Source: JBKHBT01 sp046542255 (GTDB lineage: Bacteria; UBP14; UBA6098; JBKHBT01). From it: 12,342 nucleotides of DNA. A model generated the notes under the pieces. It was not told the DNA's origin. It was given only the letters and a program-made list of their open reading frames with translations, and searched no databases. Both the position numbers and the translations under genes were made by a program. Below, one piece after another: positions 1 through 8,600 of this stretch. Where the stretch lies: contig JBKHBT010000103.1 of assembly GCA_046542255.1 (NCBI GenBank), forward strand, positions 1 to 12,342. Reading direction: 5' to 3'. Numbering within the stretch: the first letter of the stretch is position 1; every line of letters begins with the position of its first letter.

Positions 1-45
1 TATGGTCAAAGGCGATGGTACGCATAGGGATAATATTGGGATTTT

Positions 46-62
46 GTAGGGGCAATCCCTAC
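46..62. repeat. Short inverted repeat downstream of the membrane-protein gene
   Basis: GTAGGG and CCCTAC form a perfect 6-bp stem around a 5-nt loop, starting a few bases beyond the stop codon of the gene ending at 67. Read on the minus strand it is followed by AAAATCCC rather than a T-run, so it is not a convincing intrinsic terminator. It could be a 3' stabilising hairpin or part of a dispersed repeat cut by the window edge. Confidence 0.35.
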
Positions 63-66
63 GGAT

Positions 67-2373
67 TTATTGGCTTTTACCGTATTTTTTAATAATCATA
101 TTATAATACATCGAATCTGATCTGGTTTCCATCGAATAATCAACAGTATTTATGACCGTGTCCATCAAAGCAGTTTTGCCGGCTTCATCGAGATAATTCA
201 ATAGCGCCAGGAAATATTCCGGTTTGGCTCTGCCATATTTATATGTTCTTGTAAGAAATCGAAGCGAATTTTCATCGTCATCGATCTGATCATAATAAAG
301 TCCCATCGCGAGAATGTGCTCGGGATTCTTATCTTGAATCACTTTTTTTACAAGTTTGCTATGGTCGAGTTTTTTTATTATTTCGGTTGCTTTTGCCGAG
401 TCGGTATTTCTATAAAGAGCAAGGGAATATGTTAATGGTATATCAAAATCATCCGGATACATAAAATCAGCAGCGCGATACACCCTATTTGCCATAGCCG
501 TATCATCATTTTCAATGTGATAATCCAGAAGCTTCTTAATCTTGTTCTCCTCATCGAAGAATTTTTCGCGATATTCATTCATCTGAATCACAGTCTGCAT
601 CTTCCCCTGTTCTATAAAAAGTCCGATACTCTCGACAATAGTCTTGAAATCCTCATTGATTTCAACAAGATTATTCCTCAGACAGGTAGTGTCCAATTCA
701 TAGACAAAGATATTATTCTCGGGTCTATCTGCTTCAAACATTTTCAGCATCACAAAGCAATTCCTATAATTAGAAATTGCAGGGTCGAGAAGTATCGAAG
801 GAATGGCATCTTTTGTTCTAATGACATGTGTTGTATTCTTCTCTAATAGCCACAGCATAAAGGAATCAGAATACTCTTGAAGCTTTGGCTTAAATTCGAG
901 AGTATCTTCTATGCCTTTTAGTTCTCTGATCTTTTTCTCGAATTCCAGTGAATAAATAATGGGCCTACCAAGATAGAAAGCACCTGATCTTCGCATAGAG
1001 CCAGCAATTCGCGCACTTTCTGGCAGGCTATCCCGGCAAAATAGGTATGCATCCATTTTTTGCCAATAATAAACCTCAGAGCCATAAAATTCAGTATTGA
1101 TAATCTTATCCGGTGCTTGATTAGGGCTATTATAATATTTTATCTTCTCATTTGTCTTCTTTGCGAGCTTTGCATGAGCTGGCACATAGATATAAAACTG
1201 AAAACCGAAAAGTAAAACCACAATAATTGTCTGTGCTATTACTGGTAGTTTGAGCAATCGGAAAATATCTCGAAAGGCAAGGACAAGGGCCAAAAATAAC
1301 CAGAAGTAGAGGTATGAAGCATATCGCATCATGCTCGAGCTTGCTGGAGCAATTGTCAGGAAATAGACTATGATAAATAGAAATGGCAGAATGATTTGCT
1401 TCTTTATAAGCCTGCGTATGAATGTAAAAAACACAAGGATAGCAATTATTATCCCGGCAGTAAACTGGGGCCAGGTAATATATGCAAATACACTTTGAAA
1501 TCTTGGTATTCTCGAGCCAGGCCTAATTCCGAAAAACTGGGGTATATAGCCCAGGAAATATCGCCCAAGATTACGGAAAAAGCGATTGATGAGTTTTGCT
1601 AAATAATCCAATTTGCCAGTAGTTTCCGCCTCCTGAATATCCAGTTGAACTGCATATGATTGTTGAGCGTTCAAACCCCATAAAAACCATATTCCAAGAG
1701 GAATTGCTATGATGAAGAAATAGATGATGGCTTTTTTATAATCTTTTTTGTATAAAAGCCATAAAAATCCTGCAAAAAATATCGGCAATCCCGGAAATCT
1801 TATCGCAATAGCAAGAAATGTAAACAGAGTGGCCAATATAAAATGCTTGGTACTTCTACTTTCTCGATAGTTCAGAAAACTAAGTATTACAAGTGTAGTC
1901 AATAGAATATATGGGCTATGAGTAAGGATCATTGTTGACATATATGAAACAACAACCACCATAGGTGTAAGAATAGCAAATAATAAGATAATCCATCTAT
2001 TGAGTTTGAAATATTTTTCAAATATATGCGACGCAAATAATAATGCTGTCAGGAAACAGAGCATCATAAATATCTTAATGGCTACAACCGGTTTTGCATG
2101 ACCGGCAATCTTCATAAAGCCAGCAAGGATAGTCGGGAAAAGCGGAGTAATAAGAGTTTCTGGAGTTGGAGGGTCGATATTGATATTTGTGAGCCCCTGG
2201 CCGGTGTAAATTGCTCGAGCAACATTCATATAATGACAATTATCATCGATAACCGACATCTGCGGATTGAAAATGAAGGCCAACAAGATCCCGGCAATGA
2301 TTCCAAGCATCAATATAAATTGCCATTTCTTTAATCGGTCTAATATTCTAAAAAAATCTTTTCCAATTTTCAT
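67..2373 (-). CDS. Polytopic membrane glycosyltransferase-like protein (GT-C fold, family 39/ArnT-like) with a soluble helical C-terminal domain
   Basis: The first half (about residues 17-396 of 768) is a run of roughly ten hydrophobic segments. The first extracytoplasmic loop carries an acidic pair in 'SVIDDNCHYMNVARAIYTGQG' (Asp43-Asp44), followed by a Gly-rich turn. GT-C enzymes that use polyprenyl-phosphate sugars place catalytic or metal-binding acidic residues in this loop and share this hydrophobic layout. The rest (about 400-768) is soluble, charged and mostly helical, with a stretch from about 600 onward that resembles tetratricopeptide-like helical hairpins. The start is supported by AGGAG placed 6 nt upstream. 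The gene follows the giant secreted-protein gene on the same strand, but a terminator and a candidate promoter lie between them, so it is probably transcribed separately. The acceptor and sugar cannot be read from the sequence. Local base composition looks AT-rich compared with the giant gene. The GT-C assignment is family-level inference; a transport role is less likely but not excluded. Confidence 0.72.
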   Translation of the reverse strand: MKIGKDFFRILDRLKKWQFILMLGIIAGILLAFIFNPQMSVIDDNCHYMNVARAIYTGQGLTNINIDPPTPETLITPLFPTILAGFMKIAGHAKPVVAIKIFMMLCFLTALLFASHIFEKYFKLNRWIILLFAILTPMVVVVSYMSTMILTHSPYILLTTLVILSFLNYRESRSTKHFILATLFTFLAIAIRFPGLPIFFAGFLWLLYKKDYKKAIIYFFIIAIPLGIWFLWGLNAQQSYAVQLDIQEAETTGKLDYLAKLINRFFRNLGRYFLGYIPQFFGIRPGSRIPRFQSVFAYITWPQFTAGIIIAILVFFTFIRRLIKKQIILPFLFIIVYFLTIAPASSSMMRYASYLYFWLFLALVLAFRDIFRLLKLPVIAQTIIVVLLFGFQFYIYVPAHAKLAKKTNEKIKYYNSPNQAPDKIINTEFYGSEVYYWQKMDAYLFCRDSLPESARIAGSMRRSGAFYLGRPIIYSLEFEKKIRELKGIEDTLEFKPKLQEYSDSFMLWLLEKNTTHVIRTKDAIPSILLDPAISNYRNCFVMLKMFEADRPENNIFVYELDTTCLRNNLVEINEDFKTIVESIGLFIEQGKMQTVIQMNEYREKFFDEENKIKKLLDYHIENDDTAMANRVYRAADFMYPDDFDIPLTYSLALYRNTDSAKATEIIKKLDHSKLVKKVIQDKNPEHILAMGLYYDQIDDDENSLRFLTRTYKYGRAKPEYFLALLNYLDEAGKTALMDTVINTVDYSMETRSDSMYYNMIIKKYGKSQ

Positions 2374-2379
2374 ATATCA

Positions 2380-2384
2380 CTCCT
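2380..2384 (-). promoter_or_regulatory. Shine-Dalgarno of the membrane-protein gene
   Basis: AGGAG on the minus strand sits 6 nt before the ATG at 2373. Its first two bases also belong to a 6-bp stem (TATCAG at 2383-2388 pairing with CTGATA at 2402-2407, 13-nt loop), so the edge of the site could be folded away in the mRNA. Confidence 0.75.
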
Positions 2385-2404
2385 GATAATCCTAATCATT
2401 CTAT

Positions 2405-2518
2405 CAGACAATGCGCTGTTCCGCATTGTCATAACCCCCTACTAAAACATCAGTAAAGCCATTGCATTATATATATTATGTATTTTACATATACATTTAC
2501 ATATGGCTTTAAGAGAGA
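2405..2518 (-). repeat. Two-hairpin repeat, copy L (inverted partner at 9424-9539)
   Basis: Read on the minus strand, this copy matches 9424-9539 over its whole length. Exact blocks are 29 bp (2405-2433 with 9511-9539) and 19 bp (2442-2460 with 9483-9501), plus the far end with TCTCTCTT and AAAGCCATAT. The AT-rich interior and a ~9-nt spacer have diverged while overall length is kept. Stem I is TAAAGCCAT/ATGGCTTTA (2454-2462 with 2503-2511) around a 40-nt AT-rich loop. Stem II is GACAATGCG/CGCATTGTC (2407-2415 with 2422-2430) around a 6-nt loop. The copy lies between a candidate promoter (2518-2546) and the start of the membrane-protein gene, so it would form most of that gene's 5' leader. 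It may be a mobile palindromic repeat or a structured leader RNA. Confidence 0.85.
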
Positions 2519-2546
2519 ATTTAGTCTCTTTCTCTAAACCAGTCAA
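2518..2546 (-). promoter_or_regulatory. Candidate promoter of the membrane-protein gene
   Basis: On the minus strand TTGACT (2541-2546, 5 of 6 matches to a sigma-70 -35 box) is followed after 17 nt by TAAATT (2518-2523, 4 of 6 for a -10 box). Transcription would start near 2511, at the base of stem I of repeat copy L, giving a leader of about 138 nt. The -10 hexamer and spacing are the same as in the candidate promoter upstream of 12233. The call is by eye; promoter consensus in this lineage is unknown. Confidence 0.4.
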
Positions 2547-2600
2547 GTCAATTATACCCTAAAAGCCCAACACAAATGGTATTAAAAGAAATTGAACACA

Positions 2601-2625
2601 GAAAAGGCGGCCTTTCGGCCGCCTT
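2601..2625 (-). terminator. Intrinsic terminator of the giant secreted-protein gene
   Basis: A perfect 9-bp GC-rich stem AAGGCGGCC/GGCCGCCTT closes a four-base loop that reads GAAA (a GNRA tetraloop) in the minus-strand transcript. It is followed by TTTTC. It lies 21 nt past the stop codon of the giant gene at 2647 and before the next promoter, so it separates the two transcription units. Confidence 0.85.
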
Positions 2626-2646
2626 AAATTTGCTATTTCAATATGT

Positions 2647-5600
2647 TTATTTGATGTAGATTAATTTACCAATTATCTCATCGCTCTGGCTTTGATCAAT
2701 AGTCGCATTCTCTATTTCAATCTTGTAGAAATAGACGCCGCTCTGAAGTGGCTGTCCATCGTTATCAACTGCATTGAAGGGTACTGAATGGGTTCCTGAA
2801 GCAAGCTCGGTATTTTCTATAATACTGGCAATTTCTCTGCCCTCGACATCATAGATACCGACATCGATAATTCCATCTTCTACGAGATCGAAGACTATAT
2901 CGCAACTTCCATTGAATGGATTTGGATATGCACCGTGAATCGAGAGATTGCTTGGCCTGATTACATCTTCGTCATCTTCCAGCTCGACTGGTGGCGGTGG
3001 TGGTGGCGTTTCAGATGATTCTTCCGAACTGAAGATAGATATCTTATGAATATCACCATCGCCGATTGTCAATTCACCATCGCCCTCAGATAACATCCAA
3101 TAGCCATAACCACTGGCCAGAATCATCTCAGCCGGAATATAGATATCGCCATTATATGCATAAATCGAGCCATCCATTACAAGGCCTTCCGGCTCCGTTG
3201 ATGAAAGCTCGAGCGGCATACCGTTTATAGTAAGGGGCACGCCAACAAGATTCCATCCATATTTCATATCGAAGCTGGTTTCATAAACCGGGCTGCCCTC
3301 GAATACTTTCTCGATTGGTTCGTCATAGAGCACAAAATAACCGATTCCCGGCCGGATATATTCTGGAGCGATATATTCGCCTTCTTCGGTATCATAGTAG
3401 AATACCCCGAGCGCATCCGGGAAATTGCCTGCGACTGTCGAGTCATTCAGATGTAGTGGAACAGAAATCATATTCCAGCCACGTGAGAAGTATATCGAGA
3501 ATTCCATATTGTCATCATCGGCCGGCTGAAGCGGATTGAGCGAATAGATGACCTCTATACCATCATAGATTCCGCCGCCATCAGTATCTGGATTATGCGG
3601 ATCTGTACGATGTTCAAATTCCTGTGAATTTGTCAACCAATCTTCATCCGGGTCCTGATTGCCCAGGTCGGTGATTGTGTCCGTGCCGAAGAAATACCAT
3701 TCCCAATCATCCGGCAATCTATCGCCGTCATTATCGGCATCGCAATTTGGGTCGAGTTCGCTGCTGGCGATTTCGGAAAGGTCGGGTACGCCGTCACCAT
3801 CGGTATCCGGGCTATTAGGGTTGGTGCCTGCAAGATACTCATTGATATTGCTGACCAGGTCTTCATCCGGGTCATCGTCCCTGCCATAGGCATTGTAATC
3901 TCCGAAGTAGAAAACTTCCCACCAATCCGGCAAGCCATCGCCATCGACATCGTATTCATCATAGAAAGTGATAATATATTCGGCCGGCTCACTTGTGTTT
4001 AAGTAATCATCATAGGCAATAAGCTTGATATAATAGTTCGAACCGACAAGAAGCTTTGTCATTGTGTATTCGAAACTGAAGCCATCGATATGGACTTTCT
4101 GGGAATAAACGCTATCTTCAGTACCTATATATAGAATATAACCGGCAATATCGACATCATCACTCGTCCATCTAATAGTTGCTTCTCTTGCTGCAAGGTC
4201 GAGATCGACATCATCGATCGTGATAGATGGCGCTTCGGTATCACGGTCTTCTGCATCGCGGCCTTCTGGCGTGATAATAGACATTTCGCTCTCATTGCCA
4301 GATGCATCATAGGCAGTAAGTCCGAGCACAAATTCGCATGTATCCGGTACCATAACCTGAACATTCGGAATAATAACAGAGCGTTTCCATGCAAGGTCGA
4401 TTTCTTCCCACCACCATATATCATCAGTTTCGAATCCTTTATAGAGCTTGAATCCTGCGACATCGGCTTCAGTAGGAATATCCCATTTGGCGCGGACTGT
4501 CGTATCTGTCCACGTTGCTGTGAATCCTGCTGGAGCGGCTGGTGGCGTTTCGTCCTCTGGAGCAGTGATAACTGTTGCAGAATCTGCGAAAAAGGCTATT
4601 CTGTCATGAGCATCCTGTGCGAAGGCATGAACAAAATAGTCGCCACCTGTTGCGCCGATTTCTTCGAATGTGAAAGACTCGTCTATCTCGAAGCTCTCTG
4701 TGAGATGCACTTCATCGATAAGATAATTAGCTCCGTCCTGTCCAATTTTCTGTAAATAGAGCTTTACCCAGGCTTCATCGCCATCTTCCAGGCCATCGAC
4801 CGGGCCGGATATGGAAAATCCATCGTCGGATGTGCTCACGTCAAGGTCGAGTGAAATCGGTGCATAGATTCCCGTAACCTGCATTGGATGGTCGGTATCG
4901 CCGGAAGGTATCGAGTCGATTGTGGCAGTCCATGTTCCAGGTGCATTTCTTCTGACCGAGAAACCGGTATAGCGATGGCCATCCATCGAGACTTCGCTGA
5001 AGAAATATAACTCAGCAGAATCGTCTTCTGTAGAGCAGCTATCGGTTGTTATTGTATTGCCGTCTGGCAGAGTTAGTTTCATAATGGGTTCGACATCTTC
5101 TGCTGTCCTGACCTGGAAGATATTGATATCTGTTTCGCCGATATCATATGGAACTTCTTCGCGTACAAGGGCTGCCTTGTGATAATGATATCTGAATTCA
5201 TCAGCAGGCGTATAATTCCATGCGCCTTCCATTGTGGAGAGCCTTCCATCTATATATGAGAATGCTGGCCTAAGTCCAAATATCTCGACATCTGCCTGTC
5301 CTTTGACACCCCAGTGTCCGCCGGAATCGCCGCCATGGCGGAATTCGCCATACCATGCACGTACGCCGACAGAAATATCTCGTGTTGGTGCCAGCCAGAA
5401 TAGAGCATTATGCTCGAGATGCCCTTCGACAAAACCATATCCTGCGAGATGGAAACCGCCGCCGGTATCCTGCCAGATGTGAAGGTCTGTACCACCCTCG
5501 ATATAGATCCTTCGGGAAACACCAGCTCGCAAATTAGCATATCCTTCGATTCCCCATGCGCCTCCGACATCGTGATGACGGTAAGTCAAACCTGCATGTC

Positions 5601-8600
5601 CACGTGCGAGATGTTCGAGGAATCTTGCAGCACCATCGAGATTGAAATATCCTTCGGCAAAATCGACAGTGATTTCGGGATCGAGTTCCACTACGCTGCC
5701 AAGAACCGGTACCGATGGACCGCCCTTGATCTGGCAGGACAACTGCACCCAAAGCGATTCTGGCGCAGTCATGTGCCGGACTTCGCCCGAGACTCCGGTC
5801 ATGAAAAATCCTGTTGTTCCGAGAGGTACGCCAGGGCTCCAGCCCCAGAAAGAAAGCTCGACGCCATCAACACCGCGCGAGCGGATGATATCTATATGAG
5901 CAGAAATATAAGCTGTTTCGCCCCATTCGGAAGTAAGGCCCGGCGTTTCGAATCTTGCACCGCCGGCAACGCGCACAATCTCGCCATCATTCCAGACAAG
6001 CCTAAGTTCTGGCCTGCGAAGTGCCACATGGCCACCGCCTGCTGGAATCACAAAATCAGGGAAGCGCATTGTAGCATCAAGATTGGTAAGCTTACCATCG
6101 ACTATCAAAAGCGAACGAGCATCTATTCCGAATGCACCGCGGTCGATAAATGTCGATGATGGAAGTAATGACTCATCTACAGTCAAATGGATTCGCCTGG
6201 CAGAAATCGTATCTCCATCGACATCGATATCTGTGAAACCGAATTGGAAAACGCCATCATATAGCGAAATATTGAAATCTTCGACATCCCATTCGGTATG
6301 CATATCGCGGAATCTCTGGCGGGAAACATCGATATTTCCAATCACCCTCGTACCATTTTTTACACTGACTCCGCCCTGAAGCTTCCACCAACCATCAGCG
6401 ACATTGACAACAACCGGATCGATTCCGGCTTTGTATGAGAAAGGCATCCCCAGAAGGGAATCCGGGCAAATAGCATCTCGAATCGAATCGGGTAGCATAT
6501 CCGTATCGCCGGTGAAACGGAAACGAAAACCTGAAGAATTAAGGTCGAATGCGCCGAGGAAAACTGTGCTCTTTGAACCATCTTCATAATGGAATACAGC
6601 ACGACCGGTACCAGCGCCAAGACTCAAATCGACAAATGCCCCGACCTCGCCAAGGCTGACCAGCGTGATAACCGTATCGCCTTCGGAATTCAGGAAAGCG
6701 ATATTGCCATAGACACGGTCGCCATCGATATGGCTGGAGCAAATCTGATATCTGCCATATGGACGGCAGCTCATAGATGTATAGCCATAGCCATGAAGCG
6801 GTATCTCCATTTCGCCGACAGTTGTGGAAACTCGAAGCGTGGCATTATATTCCATATCTTCATTCGGATTGAAATTGACTGTAATATAACGATATGCGCC
6901 CGGCTCGACAGTAAATGTGTCAGCACCGGATATAGCGAATGCACCCGCCGAAGGGCCAGATGCCATATAAAGCCCGGTAATCGAAATTGCTTCTGAACCG
7001 GTATTGCGCACTGTTATTCTGCGCGAAACTTCTTCGTATAGCGGAATGCTATCGTATTCAACTGGATTTGGCGTGAATGTCAATCCCGGAGTCGCACTTT
7101 CAACGCCGGAGCCTGAAAGAGCGATCTCGACTGCTGGATGGCCGTCATCATTGGTGCCGAATTGTAAAACTCCTGTATAATCGGTAATCGCATCCGGGCA
7201 GAATTCGATTAAAACGCTGTCCGAATTGCCTGCTGGAATGGATGAAGGAAATGACGAAGCAATCGAAAACTGCTCGGGAGCGATTCTTTCATCACTTAAG
7301 GTCAAAATCTCATCACCGGAGTTCTCGAGTGTTATCCAGAGCTGCGAGCAATCTTCGATACTCTGCTCACCGAAATTAAGCGCAGAAGGGCTATAATCAA
7401 TCGAAGGCCCGGAAGGAGCAAATACCGATATTGTCTGAATCGAGGAATCAGTGCTTCCGCAGGCATTTGTAACTGTTAGCTTGACTTCATAGGTGCCTGC
7501 TGTCGAAAATGTATGTGTTGGATTTGGAACTGTCGGGCTATATTCTCCGCCAATATCCCATTGGTATTCTGTGATATCGCCAGTTGACTCATCGGAAAAT
7601 TCTATATATAGCGGTGCGGTTCCGGTTGCTGGTGTCGCTGTGAAATCGGCGGTAACATCAGGACAGGTGATATCGATTATCATTGTATCCATATCGCGGC
7701 TGCACCAGTTGACTACCTCGAGAACAACCGTATGCTCGCCGGATTCATCGAAAAGATGGCTGAATGATTCTTCTGTGGACACTTCGCTGCCATCGATCCA
7801 CCATGTTCTCTCGTCTATGAGGCCAGTAGATGCATCGGAAAATTCGATTTCGATAGGGGCATCGCCGGATTCCGGTTCGGCATCGATGCCAGCGGTAACT
7901 TCTATGCAGCAGTTCCTATCGAATAGAATATCATAGTCGGAATCGGTGAACCGGAGATTCCATACAATGGCCGGACATCCCGAAGGTGTTTCCCAGGAAG
8001 GGGCAATCGAAGGGAAATATTCGATGGCAGTTGCCTCATCGGAGACATTCTCTGCCGAAGAAAAACCGCTGGCCAGATTGGCTGTGCTTGCCATCTTGAC
8101 ACGGCCCTGCTCATTGAAAGCAATGCTGTATCCATCGCCGATTCTGGCGATATCCGAATATTTCTCATCACGTATTGATAATGCCAGAAATCTCGACATC
8201 GTCCAGTCTTCGCCGCCGTTTGTGGTATAGCTATAATAGACATCATGATCGCTGGCAGAATATGCATAAGTATATGTCATAACAGCGGTTTCGCCGTCTT
8301 CGCTGGCTGCGATTCTGGGGAAATTGTCTTTATTTGTGGTTGTTATATCGGCATCGGATGTGAATGAATATCCGCGATTATTCGACATCTTTGTATAGAT
8401 TTTACCCGATTCGTCAATATCGCCTTTTTGCGCAACGATATAGACCATATTGCCGCCAACAGCAATATCGCAATGATGCTTTCCTTCGGATGCAATATCC
8501 GATACTGACCAGCTCTCGCCGAAATCTGTCGAACGGGCAAAATGGACATCTGTATCCAGCATGGCATTTCGTATATATGCGACATATAGATAGTAATAAT

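Noticed and set aside
46..62. Hairpin after the membrane-protein gene as an intrinsic terminator
   Set aside because: Only six base pairs, and it is followed by AAAATCCC rather than a T-run on the minus strand.
2407..2430. Stem II of repeat copy L as a transcription terminator
   Set aside because: No T-run follows on either strand, and the same hairpin recurs in copy R without a gene end nearby.
2541..2554. AGTCAAGTCAATTA as the missing other end of the insertion sequence
   Set aside because: Only a short partial resemblance to AAGTCAAGCACAATT near the known end, with no TGTACTGCC terminus; it is better explained by the -35 region of a promoter.
5410..6159. Long plus-strand open frame of 249 codons inside the giant gene
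   Set aside because: It is antisense to the domain-rich coding region, has low-complexity Ser/Cys/Arg-heavy content with no recognisable domain, and is explained by the codon bias of the real gene.
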